DNA of 64,000 bases from Polynucleobacter sp. MWH-Jannik1A5 (GTDB lineage Bacteria > Pseudomonadota > Gammaproteobacteria > Burkholderiales > Burkholderiaceae), in NCBI RefSeq assembly GCF_018881795.1, contig NZ_JACVPQ010000001.1, forward strand, positions 571,174 to 635,173, in the 5' to 3' direction. The notes under the pieces were generated by a model. That model did not search any database, was not told the DNA's origin, and worked only from the letters and a program-made list of their open reading frames with translations. This document shows positions 10,038 through 26,160 of this stretch, one piece after another. The number at the start of each line of letters is the position of its first letter. The first letter of the stretch is position 1. A program made the position numbers and the translations under genes.

Positions 10038-11315
10038 ATGCAAACTCAACTCGCCCCTCAATTTGCCAACACACCGGAAGGTATCGAGGCAGCCCATATT
10101 CTGGGCAAATGCGTTCACTGCGGATTTTGTACCGCCACTTGTCCAACCTATCAAATCCTTGGCGATGAATTAGATGGTCCACGCGGACGTATTTATCTCA
10201 TCAAGCAAATCGCTGAGGGCCAAGTACCAACAGAAAAGACACGTCTGCATTTGGATCGCTGCTTAACCTGTCGCAATTGCGAAAGCACCTGCCCAAGTGG
10301 CGTGCAATACGGCAACCTGATTGATATTGGCCGTAAATGGGCAGAAGAAAATACACCTGAGCGTCCCATTGCTCAACGCTTAACTCGTTGGGCCCTAAAA
10401 GAAGGTTTAACCAATCCAGCTTTATTCAATACTGCAATGACCTTGGGTCGCTTGGTACGCCCATTAATGCCTAGCGGTATTAAACGCAAGATCCCATTGA
10501 CCCTCAATAAGGCATTGGCGAACTCAACCGATCCATACGCAAGACCTGCAACTACACATCAGCGCAAAATGGTTTTGCTAGAAGGCTGCGTTCAGCCAGG
10601 AATGTTGCCAAATATCAATTCAGCAACAGCACGTGTACTGAATGCACTGAAGATCCAATTGATTAGCGCGCCCAGCGCGACTTGCTGTGGAGCTTTGCGC
10701 TATCACCTCAATGATCAAACTGGCGGTCTCGATAATGCCAAGCAAAATATTGATGCTTGGTGGCCTTTAGTAGAGAGTGGCGTAGAAGCGATTGTGATGA
10801 CAGCATCCGGTTGTGGTGTGATGGTGAAAGACTATGGACATCTGTTTGCAAATGATCCTACTTACGCTGCCAAAGCTAAAAAGATCTCTGATTTAACTAA
10901 GGATATTTCTGAGATTCTTCCTGCGTTACAAAATGAGCTTGTGCAACTGGTAGGCACCGATCCCAAATCTGGCGTGGTGTATCACCCACCCTGCACCTTG
11001 CAACACGGCCAACAAATCCGTGGCAAGGTTGAGGGACTACTTTCAAGTATTGGTATTGGTGTGCGTTTATGTGCGGATAGCCATCTTTGCTGTGGATCTG
11101 CAGGCACCTACTCCGTAACCCAGCCAGAACTTTCTGAACAGCTACGTAAAAACAAACTCACCCATCTCAATGCTGCATGCGAAGAGTCTGGAGCAGAGGT
11201 GATTGTTTCCGGAAATATTGGCTGCATTACCCATCTCCAGCAAGACGATACTCCGGTACTGCATTGGATCGAGATCGTCGATCAGTTGGTTACTAAATCT
11301 TCTAAGGCCTCATGA
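10038..11315 (+). CDS. glcF: Glycolate oxidase iron-sulfur subunit GlcF
   Basis: GlcF carries electrons from the flavin subunits towards the quinone pool. The 425-residue protein has two [4Fe-4S] ferredoxin motifs, Cys25-28-31-35 (CVHCGFCTATC) and Cys75-78-81-85 (CLTCRNCESTC), then two CCG-type cysteine-rich domains (SATCCGALRYH and HLCCGSAGTYS). It is the third gene of glcDEF. Its stop overlaps the yggS start (ATGA), which ties the glycolate genes to yggS and proC in one operon. Confidence 0.95.
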   Translation: MQTQLAPQFANTPEGIEAAHILGKCVHCGFCTATCPTYQILGDELDGPRGRIYLIKQIAEGQVPTEKTRLHLDRCLTCRNCESTCPSGVQYGNLIDIGRKWAEENTPERPIAQRLTRWALKEGLTNPALFNTAMTLGRLVRPLMPSGIKRKIPLTLNKALANSTDPYARPATTHQRKMVLLEGCVQPGMLPNINSATARVLNALKIQLISAPSATCCGALRYHLNDQTGGLDNAKQNIDAWWPLVESGVEAIVMTASGCGVMVKDYGHLFANDPTYAAKAKKISDLTKDISEILPALQNELVQLVGTDPKSGVVYHPPCTLQHGQQIRGKVEGLLSSIGIGVRLCADSHLCCGSAGTYSVTQPELSEQLRKNKLTHLNAACEESGAEVIVSGNIGCITHLQQDDTPVLHWIEIVDQLVTKSSKAS

Positions 11316-12037
11316 ATTCGATTGTTGTTAATTTGATGCAAGTTAGGGAGCGGATTGAACTTGCCGCTCTAGCAGCAAAACGTGAGCCTGAAGAAATTGA
11401 ACTCTTAGCCGTCAGCAAAACCTTTTCGGCTTCAGCAGTAGAAGAAGCCATGCATGCTGGTCAATCTGCCTTTGGAGAAAACTATGTCCAAGAGGCTGTT
11501 GAAAAAATCCAGAAGCTTGCCAAATTACGCCCTTGGTTGGTATGGCATTTCATTGGGCCACTACAGAGCAATAAAACCCGAGAGGTTGCGGAGCATTTTG
11601 ACTGGGTTCATAGTGTTGATCGTCTCAAAATCGCAGAGCGCCTTTCTGCCCAACGCGGCGAATTTCCTGATCTAGCCCCATTACAAGTTTGCGCACAAAT
11701 CAATGTAAGCGAAGAAGACAGTAAAAGTGGTGTCTCACTGGCGGAAGTTGAAGCACTTTGTAATGCCATCACCTCGCTACCTAATTTAGTTCTCAGGGGC
11801 TTGATGGCCATTCCTGCGCCCAGTCCAAACATAGAGCAGCAACGTCAAGCGTTTGCCGCTGTGCGCGATTGTTTTACGCAGATTCAGGCAGCCCACGCTG
11901 GTGAACTGGGATACCAGTTTTTTGACACCCTCTCTATGGGCATGTCCGATGATTTAGAAGCGGCAGTCCTAGAGGGAAGTACGATGGTTCGTGTTGGCAC
12001 AGCCATTTTTGGGAAGCGCGATAAGATTAACAAATGA
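11312..12037 (+). CDS. yggS: Pyridoxal-phosphate homeostasis protein YggS (PLPBP/PROSC family)
   Basis: YggS binds PLP and keeps the vitamin B6 pool balanced; no catalysis is firmly known. The 241-residue single TIM-barrel protein has the PLP lysine at Lys36 (LLAVSKTF), the GENYVQEAVEK and WHFIGPLQSNK motifs and the C-terminal LSMGMSDDLEAAV phosphate loop. Both ends overlap neighbours by ATGA, with glcF upstream and proC downstream. The yggS-proC pairing is common in bacteria. Confidence 0.94.
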   Translation: MNSIVVNLMQVRERIELAALAAKREPEEIELLAVSKTFSASAVEEAMHAGQSAFGENYVQEAVEKIQKLAKLRPWLVWHFIGPLQSNKTREVAEHFDWVHSVDRLKIAERLSAQRGEFPDLAPLQVCAQINVSEEDSKSGVSLAEVEALCNAITSLPNLVLRGLMAIPAPSPNIEQQRQAFAAVRDCFTQIQAAHAGELGYQFFDTLSMGMSDDLEAAVLEGSTMVRVGTAIFGKRDKINK

Positions 12038-12903
12038 GCACAAATAAAACTGCACAAAACAATAGCAACGCCCACATCACATTTATTGGTGGTGGCAATA
12101 TGGGGCGCGCCTTGATTAGCGGCCTCCTTGCGAACGGATTTGAGCCAAATCAAATTTCCGTTGTTGAAGCGAACGCCGTAACGGCTTTAAAGTTGCATGA
12201 AGACTATGGCGTTCAGGGTATTGGCGCTTTAGAGCAAATTGCTTTTGACTTCTCTAAAAATAATGTCGTTGTTATGGCAATCAAGCCCCAGGACTTTAAT
12301 GTTGTTGCAAAGGGGTTGGCTGTAAAACTGAAACATGCAAGCACACCTGGCCCACTGATCCTTAGTATCGCTGCGGGCATTCGCTTAAAAGACATGAGTC
12401 GTTGGCTGGATCACACACGCTGTGTTCGCGCCATGCCTAATACCCCTGCTTTAATTGGCAAAGGTATCACTGGACTCTTTGCAGATACAGCAGTTGATCA
12501 AGCTGATCGTGCTTTAGCCGAAACCATTTGCAATGCAGTAGGTCAAGCAGTATGGGTGTCTGAAGAAAAACTGATGGATGCAGTCACCGCCGTATCTGGA
12601 AGTGGCCCTGCCTATGTTTTTGCATTTCTTGAAGCGATGCAATCTGCTGGCGAGAAGCTCGGCCTTGATACAGCAACTGCACGCAAACTAGCCTATGCAA
12701 CCCTTGAGGGCGCTACACAGTTGGCTCATAACTCTGATGAGCATGCCGGTGTTTTGCGCGAGAGAGTTACCTCTAAGGGTGGCACCACTGCAGCAGCCTT
12801 AGATGTGATGAAGCAACAAGGCTGGCACGAGATTTTGGAAAAAGCAATTGATGCAGCAAGTCAACGTGGCAAAGCTATGGGTGACGAGTTGGGTCAGAGC
12901 TAG
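12034..12903 (+). CDS. proC: Pyrroline-5-carboxylate reductase
   Basis: ProC reduces pyrroline-5-carboxylate with NAD(P)H, the last step of proline synthesis. The 289-residue protein has an N-terminal Rossmann fold ([17 protein letters not shown]), the [14 protein letters not shown] segment and the C-terminal dimer domain with [17 protein letters not shown] and [13 protein letters not shown]. It is last in the glcDEF-yggS-proC operon. Its stop shares the sequence CTAG with the stop of the convergent ubiA, so there is no room for a terminator between them. Confidence 0.96.
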   Translation: MSTNKTAQNNSNAHITFIGGGNMGRALISGLLANGFEPNQISVVEANAVTALKLHEDYGVQGIGALEQIAFDFSKNNVVVMAIKPQDFNVVAKGLAVKLKHASTPGPLILSIAAGIRLKDMSRWLDHTRCVRAMPNTPALIGKGITGLFADTAVDQADRALAETICNAVGQAVWVSEEKLMDAVTAVSGSGPAYVFAFLEAMQSAGEKLGLDTATARKLAYATLEGATQLAHNSDEHAGVLRERVTSKGGTTAAALDVMKQQGWHEILEKAIDAASQRGKAMGDELGQS

Positions 12904-13763
12904 TTAATAGCCAAACCCAGCACAATTCCGAGAAATAAAAATCCACCAAGCCAGTTGTTATGGCGGAATGCCTTAAAACAATCTTCTCTATTGCGAGTAG
13001 AAACTAGTTTTAGGTGATAGATTGCACAAGCTAAGGCTGCGAACCAGCCTAGTAAAAAATAATTACTAAGGTTGGCTAATTGCGCTACCCACACTTGGCT
13101 GATAAATAGCACTCCATAGCTCATAGCAATGGCGATAACATCGTAGCGACCAAAAGTGATGGCTGAAGTTCTTAAACCCAGACGCAAATCATCGTCGCGA
13201 TCGACCATGGCATAGGCTGTGTCATAAGCAATAGTCCAGAAAATATTCCCCACAAACAAGATCCAAGCCTCTAGCGGAATGAAATCCAGAATCGCTGCAT
13301 ACGCCATTGGGATACCAAAGCCAAAAGCTATTCCCAAGACCGCCTGGGGCATCGCAAAGAAGCGCTTGGTGAAGGGATAAATAAAGGCAACCAGTAGCGC
13401 AAGAACTGACAGCTGCTTTGTAAATGTATTTAGGGGCTGGATCAGTAAAAAAGCAATGAAGGCTAGCACACCTGCTACAGCCACCGCCTCTTTCCCAGAA
13501 ATTTTTCCACTTGTAACAGGACGTCCTTGGGTTCTTTTGACATGACGATCAAAGTCACGATCGGCGTAGTCGTTAATGGCACAACCTGCGCTACGCATGA
13601 GAAACGTGCCTAGAGTAAAGATCAACAAGATAGATAAATCAGGAGTACCGCTACTGGCCAACCAGAGAGCCCAGAGCGTAGGCCACAACAGCAATAGCGT
13701 GCCAATAGGTTTGTCTAACCTAATTAAATACCCATAAGAAATGAAACGCTCTTTTAAGCTCAT
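12900..13763 (-). CDS. ubiA: 4-hydroxybenzoate polyprenyltransferase
   Basis: UbiA prenylates 4-hydroxybenzoate in ubiquinone synthesis and is an integral inner-membrane enzyme. The 287-residue protein has the first Asp motif in [19 protein letters not shown], the second in [19 protein letters not shown], and about eight or nine hydrophobic helices. It follows recG by 10 bases on the same strand, so the pair is probably one transcript. The 3' end overlaps the convergent proC by 4 bases. Confidence 0.95.
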   Translation of the reverse strand: MSLKERFISYGYLIRLDKPIGTLLLLWPTLWALWLASSGTPDLSILLIFTLGTFLMRSAGCAINDYADRDFDRHVKRTQGRPVTSGKISGKEAVAVAGVLAFIAFLLIQPLNTFTKQLSVLALLVAFIYPFTKRFFAMPQAVLGIAFGFGIPMAYAAILDFIPLEAWILFVGNIFWTIAYDTAYAMVDRDDDLRLGLRTSAITFGRYDVIAIAMSYGVLFISQVWVAQLANLSNYFLLGWFAALACAIYHLKLVSTRNREDCFKAFRHNNWLGGFLFLGIVLGLAIN

Positions 13764-13773
13764 GAAGTAATTA

Positions 13774-15861
13774 TCAAGCTTTTAGAAACTCCGCACGAGA
13801 TCCAAGCCAGCGCTCTAGGTGGCGCTCTACCAGATCTGCGTGCTCGGCAAGTAATCGGCCAGCCGCCTGCTGCGCAAGCTCAATTAACCAGGCGTCGCGT
13901 TGGAGGTCTACAAAGCGCAACATGGCATCGCCTGACTGCTTGGCGCCGAGCAACTCGCCGGGGCCACGTAGCGATAAATCACGTTCGGCAATCACAAATC
14001 CATCTGAGGTCTCGCGCAAAGTTTGCAAGCGCTCTTTGGCAGCCATTGAAAGCGGCTCTGCATACATCAAGATGCAGACTGAATCTGCGGACCCCCTACC
14101 AACGCGCCCGCGTAATTGATGAATCTGGGCATAACCAAAACGCTCCGCATGCTCAATGACCATTAATGCGGCGTTAGGCACATCAACCCCCACCTCAATC
14201 ACCGTAGTGGCGACCAGTAGTTGAATTTCATTTGCTTTGAAGGCAGCCATCACTGCCGCCTTTTCTTCTGCTTTTAATCTGCCATGCACCAAGCCCACCT
14301 TAAAGTCAGGCAAAGCTTGAGTCAGCTGTTCAAAACTTTCTGTTGCTGTTTGTAATTGCAGCGCTTCAGACTCTTCGATGAGTGGGCAGACCCAGTAGGC
14401 CTGAAGTCCTTTTGATAACCAACTTTGCAAACCACCGATCACTTCATCACGGCGACTAGCTTTGACGACTTTGGTGGCAATCGGTTTGCGGCCAGGAGGT
14501 AATTCATCAATAACAGAAACATCCAGGTCGGCGTAATACGTCATTGCTAATGTTCTAGGTATGGGAGTGGCAGACATCATTAACTGATGACAGTAAAACA
14601 GCTCTGATCCAACACGTTGCTGAATCTCTAAACGTTGCCTTACCCCAAAGCGATGTTGCTCATCAATGACTGCTAAGCCAAGTTTGGCAAAGCTCACACT
14701 TTCTTGAATGAGTGCATGCGTACCAATAATGAGTTGAGCTTGCCCATTCTCAATCACCTCTTGCGCCAATCGTTTCTCTTTAGCTTTTAGACTACCTGAT
14801 AACCAAGCGATTTTTACTCCTAAGGGCTCAAACCATTCCTTCATCTTTAGATAATGTTGCTCAGCCAAAATCTCTGTAGGCGCCATGATGGCAGCTTGAT
14901 AGCCGTGATCCATGACCCGCGCTGCAGCCAAGGCAGCGACTACCGTCTTACCACTACCGACATCGCCTTGGAGTAGGCGATTCATAGGAAAAGACTTAGA
15001 GAGATCCTTGCTAATTTCCGACCAAACGCGATCTTGCGCATTCGTTAATTTAAAAGGCAATACTTTCAGCAAGCCCTCTTCAAAAGATTGCTCTCTAGTT
15101 TTATCTTTACCTGCATCCTGAACTTTTGCAAAGCTTGGCGCATTTCGTTCGCGACGAATCGCATGCGCTCGCTTTAAAGAAATTTGCTGAGCCAGCAACT
15201 CTTCAAACTGCACCCTGCGCCAGGCGGGATGCGTACGCTCTAACAATGATTGGGTATTGGCGTCAGCGGGAGGCTGATGCAAATAGGTAATTGCAGATTG
15301 CAAACTGGGCCAATCATTACTGGGCAATAGCTCTGCCATCAGTTCTTTAGGCAAGAACTCTGCCAAGCTCTCTTGCAAACTGGGGTCACGCAAAGCTTGT
15401 GTAACTGCTTTACGAATAACGGTCTGTGAAACGCCAACGCTTGCTGGATAGACTGGAGTAAGGCTATTTGGTAACGGCGCATCTGGAGCTACCGCGCGTA
15501 CATTCGGATGAACCATCTCCGAGCCTTGGAAACCATCTCGCGCCTCGCCACGCACTCGAACATGAACGCCGACCGCCATCTGTTTTTGCTGGCTGGGATA
15601 GAAATTGAGAAAGCGCAGATTCAGAGTCTCGGTCTCATCCTCAATAGTGACAATCATCTGCCTTCTTGGTCGAAATAAGACTTGGTTGCGAATCACGACA
15701 CCCTGGGTCTGGGCTGAGGCGAACCTACCCTGGGCAATGGCTTCTTCAATGGTGAGTAACTCTGTCTCATCCTCATAACGGGATGGCAAGTGCAAAGCAA
15801 GGGCCATAGGGCTGTCTAAACCCATTTTTTGGAGTGTGCTTGGCGCTTGTTTAGTAGTCAT
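13774..15861 (-). CDS. recG: ATP-dependent DNA helicase RecG
   Basis: RecG remodels stalled replication forks and branch-migrates Holliday junctions. The 695-residue protein has an OB-fold wedge domain in the first third, Walker [16 protein letters not shown], Walker [23 protein letters not shown] and the C-terminal helicase block QLRGRVGRG, which matches RecG in length and order. It diverges from queA, whose start is 30 bases away. A TAGATT box (minus strand, 15868-15873) lies 6 bases before the ATG. Confidence 0.96.
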   Translation of the reverse strand: MTTKQAPSTLQKMGLDSPMALALHLPSRYEDETELLTIEEAIAQGRFASAQTQGVVIRNQVLFRPRRQMIVTIEDETETLNLRFLNFYPSQQKQMAVGVHVRVRGEARDGFQGSEMVHPNVRAVAPDAPLPNSLTPVYPASVGVSQTVIRKAVTQALRDPSLQESLAEFLPKELMAELLPSNDWPSLQSAITYLHQPPADANTQSLLERTHPAWRRVQFEELLAQQISLKRAHAIRRERNAPSFAKVQDAGKDKTREQSFEEGLLKVLPFKLTNAQDRVWSEISKDLSKSFPMNRLLQGDVGSGKTVVAALAAARVMDHGYQAAIMAPTEILAEQHYLKMKEWFEPLGVKIAWLSGSLKAKEKRLAQEVIENGQAQLIIGTHALIQESVSFAKLGLAVIDEQHRFGVRQRLEIQQRVGSELFYCHQLMMSATPIPRTLAMTYYADLDVSVIDELPPGRKPIATKVVKASRRDEVIGGLQSWLSKGLQAYWVCPLIEESEALQLQTATESFEQLTQALPDFKVGLVHGRLKAEEKAAVMAAFKANEIQLLVATTVIEVGVDVPNAALMVIEHAERFGYAQIHQLRGRVGRGSADSVCILMYAEPLSMAAKERLQTLRETSDGFVIAERDLSLRGPGELLGAKQSGDAMLRFVDLQRDAWLIELAQQAAGRLLAEHADLVERHLERWLGSRAEFLKA

Positions 15862-15891
15862 CGTTAAAATCTAATACCTGATGGTAATGCT

Positions 15892-18092
<2,201 letters not shown>

Positions 18093-18226
18093 TAGCCCTA
18101 CAGGGGGCTCAACCCCCTTCAAATCACCTCCAAAGCCCCACACAGTTTAGAATTGCGGGTTACGGCCTCAGATTTAAAGGTCGAAAAACTCAGCAGTTTT
18201 TAATTGGTAATTAATGGAGGTTTTGT

Positions 18227-18553
18227 ATGTGGATTAGTAACGCTTTTGCCCAAGCTCCTGCAGCGGGCGCAGATTCCGGTGGCTTGATGAGCTTCCTCCC
18301 TTTGATTTTGATGTTTGCAGTTTTGTACTTCATCATGATTCGCCCACAAATGAAGCGTCAAAAAGAAACTAAGGCAATGCTTGAGTCATTAGGCGTTGGC
18401 GATGAAGTAGTTACTGTTGGCGGCATTATGGGCAAAGTAACAGCGCTCAAGGACCAAGTAGTGACTGTTGAAATTTCTGCTGGTACTGAAGTGCAAATGC
18501 AAAAAGGTGCCATCACTACAGTATTGCCAAAAGGCACGCTGAAGTCTGCTTAA
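18227..18553 (+). CDS. yajC: Sec translocon accessory protein YajC
   Basis: YajC is the small membrane partner of SecDF in the Sec holotranslocon. The 108-residue protein has one N-terminal transmembrane segment (LMSFLPLILMFAVLYFIMI) followed by the conserved RPQMKRQKETKAML and VGDEVVTVGGIMGKV blocks. A strong Shine-Dalgarno (GGAGG) precedes the ATG. The order tgt-yajC-secD-secF is the standard one. A TAGAAT at 18148-18153 in the gap after tgt may be a -10 box giving this group its own promoter. Confidence 0.95.
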   Translation: MWISNAFAQAPAAGADSGGLMSFLPLILMFAVLYFIMIRPQMKRQKETKAMLESLGVGDEVVTVGGIMGKVTALKDQVVTVEISAGTEVQMQKGAITTVLPKGTLKSA

Positions 18554-18591
18554 TGCATCCGCTTAATTTGTTTGTTTAAAAGTATCTCAAT

Positions 18592-20451
18592 ATGAATCGC
18601 TACCCTCTCTGGAAATATCTAGTTATCGCCATTGCATTACTGATTGGCGGACTATATTCATTACCCAATTTCTATGGTGAGGCTCCAGCGGTTCAAGTCT
18701 CGTCTGCCAAACCAACCATCAAGGTTGATTTGGCAACACAGGCTCGAGTTGAAAAAATCCTGACTGAAGCGAATATTGGCAACACCGGCATCTTCTTTGA
18801 AGTCGCCGGCAATGTAGGCTCAATCAAGGTTCGCTTTAATAACACCGATATTCAATTGCGTGCACGCGATCTCTTGCAACAAAAATTGAATAATGATCAA
18901 AATGATCCTAACTACACCGTTGCATTAAATTTACTATCCAATACACCAGGATGGCTTAATGCAATCAATGCATTGCCAATGCCTTTAGGACTTGACTTAC
19001 GTGGTGGCGTGTACTTCCTTCTACAGGTAGACATGAAAGGCGCCGTTCAGAAGAAGGTTACTTCTTTAGCAACGGATATTCGCAGTCAATTACGCGACAA
19101 AAATATTCGTCATCAAGGCATCGAGCGTGGTGCTGACTTCATTTCTATCAGCTTTGGTAGCACTGCTGATGCTGAGGCGGCTCGCTCTATATTAATGACA
19201 GCGCAACCGGAATTAATTTGGCAGGTCAAGCCTACCGGGCTATCACCAAAAGTTATTGGTGAATTTAAGCCTACCGCATTAAAAGAAATTCAAGATAACG
19301 CCGTTAAGCAAAACATCATCACATTGAATAAACGTGTGAATGAACTCGCGGTTAAAGAGCCCGTCATTCAGCAACAAGGTGCTGAGCGTATTGTGGTGCA
19401 ACTACCAGGCGTACAAGATACAGCGCGTGCTAAAGACATTATTGGCCGTACAGCCACACTCGAATCACGCTTAGCTGATCCAGTCGTATCCACCATCGCT
19501 CTCGGCGAAACTCCTCCTCCAGGTATGGATACTTTCCGCTTCGGTGAAAACCGTTTGGGTGTATTCAAAAAATCAGTGATCTTTAGTGGTGATCGCATTA
19601 CTGATGCAAGCGCAGGCTTTGATCAAAATCAACGCCCTGCCGTCAACATCTCCTTAGATGCTGCTGGTGGTCGCGTGATGCAAGAAGTGACTCGTGAAAA
19701 CATTGGCAAACCAATGGGCATGATCTTGTTTGAAAAAGGCAAAGGTGAAGTACTCACGATTGCTACCATTCAAAGTGAATTTGGTTCCAAGTTCCAGATC
19801 ACTGGTCAACCTACAACCGAGAGCGCTAACGACTTAGCCCTCCTGTTGCGTGCCGGCTCATTGGCGGCCCCAATGGAAATTATTGAAGAACGCACCATCG
19901 GACCAAGCTTGGGCGCAGAAAACATTGAGAAGGGCTTTAAGTCTCTCTTAATTGGTTTTGGTGCAATTGCTATTTTTATGATGTCTTACTATCTCTTGTT
20001 TGGCACCTTCTCCGTTGTGGCATTGGCAGTGAATTTACTTTTGCTTATCTCGGTGTTATCGATGCTACAAGCCACACTCACATTGCCAGGTATCGCGGCG
20101 ATGGCATTGGCCCTCGGTATGGCGATTGACTCTAACGTATTGATTAATGAACGTATTCGAGAAGAGTTACGCAATGGTGCTTCTCCACAAACGGCCATCT
20201 CTGTAGGCTTCGATAAAGCCTGGGCAACCATTCTGGACTCGAACGTAACCACCTTGATTGCTGGTTTAGCCCTATTAGCTTTTGGCTCAGGCCCTATCAA
20301 AGGATTCGCAGTAGTTCACTGCTTAGGTATTCTGACTTCAATGTTCTCGGCTGTCTTCTTCTCGCGTGGCCTTGTCAACCTTTGGTACGGCAGACATAAG
20401 AAGATTCAAAAACTCGCTATCGGCCAAGTTTGGCGCCCACAGGAGAAATAA
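18592..20451 (+). CDS. secD: Protein translocase subunit SecD
   Basis: SecD, with SecF, uses proton-motive force to complete Sec-dependent export. The 619-residue protein has an N-terminal membrane helix (residues 8-24), the D1 motif GLDLRGGVYFLLQVDM, a large periplasmic domain and five C-terminal helices with LALGMAIDSNVLINERI, an RND-type segment carrying the conserved Asp. It follows yajC by 38 bases and ends 3 bases before secF. Confidence 0.97.
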   Translation: MNRYPLWKYLVIAIALLIGGLYSLPNFYGEAPAVQVSSAKPTIKVDLATQARVEKILTEANIGNTGIFFEVAGNVGSIKVRFNNTDIQLRARDLLQQKLNNDQNDPNYTVALNLLSNTPGWLNAINALPMPLGLDLRGGVYFLLQVDMKGAVQKKVTSLATDIRSQLRDKNIRHQGIERGADFISISFGSTADAEAARSILMTAQPELIWQVKPTGLSPKVIGEFKPTALKEIQDNAVKQNIITLNKRVNELAVKEPVIQQQGAERIVVQLPGVQDTARAKDIIGRTATLESRLADPVVSTIALGETPPPGMDTFRFGENRLGVFKKSVIFSGDRITDASAGFDQNQRPAVNISLDAAGGRVMQEVTRENIGKPMGMILFEKGKGEVLTIATIQSEFGSKFQITGQPTTESANDLALLLRAGSLAAPMEIIEERTIGPSLGAENIEKGFKSLLIGFGAIAIFMMSYYLLFGTFSVVALAVNLLLLISVLSMLQATLTLPGIAAMALALGMAIDSNVLINERIREELRNGASPQTAISVGFDKAWATILDSNVTTLIAGLALLAFGSGPIKGFAVVHCLGILTSMFSAVFFSRGLVNLWYGRHKKIQKLAIGQVWRPQEK

Positions 20452-20454
20452 GCC

Positions 20455-21425
20455 ATGGAATTTTTCCGCATTAAAAAAGATATTCCTTTTATGCGCCATG
20501 CATTGGCGCTCAATGCAATTTCTTTAATTACCTTTTTAGCAGCAGTCTTTTTCCTCTGGCATAACGGCCTACACCTCTCCATCGAATTTACTGGTGGTAC
20601 GGTCATGGAAGTCAGCTATCCACAAACTGCACCGCTAGATTCGATTCGCTCTAAAGTTGAGAAACTTGGCTACGCAGATACGCAGATTCAGAACTTTGGT
20701 AGCTCGCGCGATGTCATGATTCGCCTACCATTGCAAAAAGATGCTGAAGGTAAGGTAATCTCATCAGCCGATCAAAGTAATGCGGTGATGCAGGTATTAG
20801 ATCCCGCCACTACTGGCGTGAAACTTCAACGCGTCGAATTTGTTGGTCCGCAAGTGGGTCAAGAGCTCGCATTTGATGGCATTAAGGCTTTGATCTTTGT
20901 GATCATTGGCATTGTTGTGTACCTATCCTTCCGCTTTGAGTGGAAGTTTGCGCTTGCAGGCATCATTGCAAACTTGCATGACATTGTCATCATCTTGGGT
21001 TTCTTTGCCTTCTTCCAGTGGGAGTTTTCTCTGTCGGTATTGGCAGCAGTCCTAGCGGTTCTCGGCTACTCAGTAAACGAATCTGTGGTGATCTTTGACC
21101 GTATCCGGGAAAACTTCCGCAAATACCGCAAGATGAACACCCGCGAGATTATTGATAATGCAATTACTAGCACGATCAGCCGTACTGTTATTACCCACGG
21201 CAGTACTGAGATGATGGTTTTGGCAATGCTCATTTTCGGCGGTCCAACGCTCTTTTACTTTGCCTTGGCACTGACAATTGGTATTTTGTTCGGCATTTAC
21301 TCTTCAGTCTTCGTTGCCGCAGCACTAGCAATGTGGCTTGGTGTTACTCGTGAAGATTTGGTGAAAGGCGATAAAAAGCCAGATGACGAAGCTCGTAAAG
21401 ACGACCCTAACTACGGGGCGCGGGT

Positions 21426-21429
<4 letters not shown>
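20455..21429 (+). CDS. secF: Protein translocase subunit SecF
   Basis: SecF completes the SecDF export motor. The 324-residue protein has six membrane segments, SIEFTGGTVMEV after the first helix, and the signatures GYSVNESVVIFDRIRENFR and THGSTEMMVLAMLIFGG. The C-terminal 20-odd residues are charged and cytoplasmic. Its TAA stop shares TTAA with the convergent waaA stop, so the two genes meet with no spacer. Confidence 0.97.
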
Positions 21430-24244
<2,815 letters not shown>

Positions 24245-24258
24245 CTATACTTGATCCC

Positions 24259-24873
24259 ATGAAACTTATCGGATCCCTCACCAGCCCCTATGTACGTAAA
24301 GTACGCATTGTTTTTAACGAGAAAAAGGTCGATGTTGACCTCGAATTAGAGAATGTTTGGGCCGCAGACACCAAAATAGGTGCCACAAACCCCCTAGGGA
24401 AGGTTCCTTGCCTTATTTCTGACGATGGGGATGCTATCTACGACTCCCGTGTAATCGCCGAGTACGCAGATGGCCTAAGCCCAGTCAGCAAGCTTATCCC
24501 TACTGACAACCGGGAGCGTGCCGCCGTTAAAACCTGGGAAGCCCTGGCTGACGGAATTATGGATGCCGGTATTTTGGCTCGTTTAGAGCGTACCTTGCGC
24601 CCGGCAGAGCAGCAAAGCCAATCTTGGTATGACCGCCAAATGGGCAAGATCGATGCCGCCCTTAGCGAGATGTCCGAGCAACTCGGTGAAAACCCATGGT
24701 GTCATGGCAATCAAATGACCTTAGCGGATATCGCCGTCGGTTGCGCCATTGGTTATTTATTGTTTCGCTTTCCTGAAGTGAAATGGCAAACGCAGCATCC
24801 AAACTTAGATCGCTTGTATCAGAAATTATTGCAGCGACCTTCGTTTATGGAAACTGTGCCGCCTGCTGCTTAA
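24259..24873 (+). CDS. Glutathione S-transferase family protein
   Basis: This 204-residue protein has the GST layout: an N-terminal thioredoxin-like domain (MKLIGSLTSPYVRKVRIVF; the Ser in TSPYVRK is the likely catalytic residue), the cis-proline and glutathione region (NPLGKVPCLISDDG, YDSRVIAEY), and an all-helical C-terminal domain with MTLADIAVGCAIGYL. The start at ATG 24259 removes 17 unrelated residues from the longest frame. A TATACT box (24246-24251) is 7 bases upstream and no Shine-Dalgarno is seen. The substrate is unknown. Confidence 0.9.
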   Translation: MKLIGSLTSPYVRKVRIVFNEKKVDVDLELENVWAADTKIGATNPLGKVPCLISDDGDAIYDSRVIAEYADGLSPVSKLIPTDNRERAAVKTWEALADGIMDAGILARLERTLRPAEQQSQSWYDRQMGKIDAALSEMSEQLGENPWCHGNQMTLADIAVGCAIGYLLFRFPEVKWQTQHPNLDRLYQKLLQRPSFMETVPPAA

Positions 24874-24891
24874 TCAACTTTCAACTCAAAT

Positions 24892-24921
24892 AAAAAGCCA
24901 ATCAAAACTGATTGGCTTTTT
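24892..24921. terminator. Bidirectional terminator between gst and mnmA
   Basis: Perfect 12-base arms, AAAAAGCCAATC (24892-24903) and GATTGGCTTTTT (24910-24921), around a 6-base loop, with T runs on both strands. It lies between two convergent genes and can end transcription from either side. Confidence 0.93.
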
Positions 24922-24939
24922 TGTATCTGATGATCAAAT

Positions 24940-26055
24940 TTATGCGGAGATAATTCCACCGCCTAAACAAATTTCACCGTCATAGAGAACAGCTGATTGT
25001 CCGGGTGTTACTGCCCACTGCGCATCCGGAAAGCTTAATTCAAAACTTTGCGCATCATTACCAGCAATTAAGGTGCAATCTGAATCAGCTTGACGATAAC
25101 GCGTCTTAGCGGAATAGCTTCCAGGTATTGGTGCTGCACCAGATACCCAGCTAGCGTCCATTGCAGAAAGCTTGTGAGCCAATAGCCATGGGTGCTCGTG
25201 GCCTTGAGCTACATATAGAGTGTTATTCGGGATATCTTTACGGGCAACATACCAAGCATCACCATTACCATCCTGACTGCCGCCCAAACCAATGCCTTTG
25301 CGCTGACCTAAGGTGAAGAATGCTAAGCCCATATGCTCACCAACAGTCTTGCCCTCTGGCGTTTTAATGGGACCAGGTATACGAGGTAAATAGCGGTTTA
25401 AAAATTCTCTAAAAGGACGTTCACCAATAAAACAAATTCCAGTGGAATCTTTTTTCTTGGCGTTATGCAAACCAATTTTCTCGGCAATTTTTCTAACTTC
25501 CGTTTTAGGGATTTCTCCCAGCGGAAACATGACGTTTGCTAATTGCTGCTGCGTTAAACGATGCAAGAAATAACTTTGGTCTTTGCTCGCATCGACTGCT
25601 TTTAATAGCTGGACTTTTCCGCCCTCGTGATGCACGCGCGCATAGTGGCCTGTGGCAATCGCGTCAGCCCCCAAGCTCATGGCGTGATCTAAAAAAGCTT
25701 TGAACTTAATTTCAGCATTGCACAACACATCGGGATTAGGTGTTCGCCCTGCAGCGTATTCGCGCAAAAAATCAGCAAATACACGTTCACGGTACTCAGC
25801 AGCGAAATTGACGGCCTCAACGTCTATGCCGATCATATCGGCCACAGAAACCACGTCTAGCCAGTCCTGGCGAGCAGAACAGTACTCGTCGTTGTCATCG
25901 TCCTCCCAATTCTTCATAAAAAGGCCAATAACTTCAAAGCCTTGTTCCTTGAGCATCCAGGCGGCAACCGACGAATCTACCCCTCCAGACATGCCAATAA
26001 CGACTTTCTTGGTCTGGGGCGATGGGATTGCGGAAGAATTGAGCGGGATCATCAA
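24940..26055 (-). CDS. mnmA: tRNA-specific 2-thiouridylase MnmA
   Basis: MnmA thiolates uridine 34 of tRNAs for Lys, Glu and Gln. The 371-residue protein has the PP-loop [16 protein letters not shown], the first catalytic Cys in [11 protein letters not shown] and the second in [14 protein letters not shown], then [13 protein letters not shown] in the central domain. The first 15 or so residues before [10 protein letters not shown] are variable, so an internal start cannot be excluded. It converges on gst and shares its terminator. Confidence 0.96.
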   Translation of the reverse strand: MMIPLNSSAIPSPQTKKVVIGMSGGVDSSVAAWMLKEQGFEVIGLFMKNWEDDDNDEYCSARQDWLDVVSVADMIGIDVEAVNFAAEYRERVFADFLREYAAGRTPNPDVLCNAEIKFKAFLDHAMSLGADAIATGHYARVHHEGGKVQLLKAVDASKDQSYFLHRLTQQQLANVMFPLGEIPKTEVRKIAEKIGLHNAKKKDSTGICFIGERPFREFLNRYLPRIPGPIKTPEGKTVGEHMGLAFFTLGQRKGIGLGGSQDGNGDAWYVARKDIPNNTLYVAQGHEHPWLLAHKLSAMDASWVSGAAPIPGSYSAKTRYRQADSDCTLIAGNDAQSFELSFPDAQWAVTPGQSAVLYDGEICLGGGIISA

Positions 26056-26160
26056 AAAATGCGAGAATTCAATATAAGCTGATAAACCCCATTGTAGAAG
26101 CCTTAAAGAAAATTAGTGCAATTCTAAGTGGGTCTGAAGGGCTTTATGTATAAGGGTATC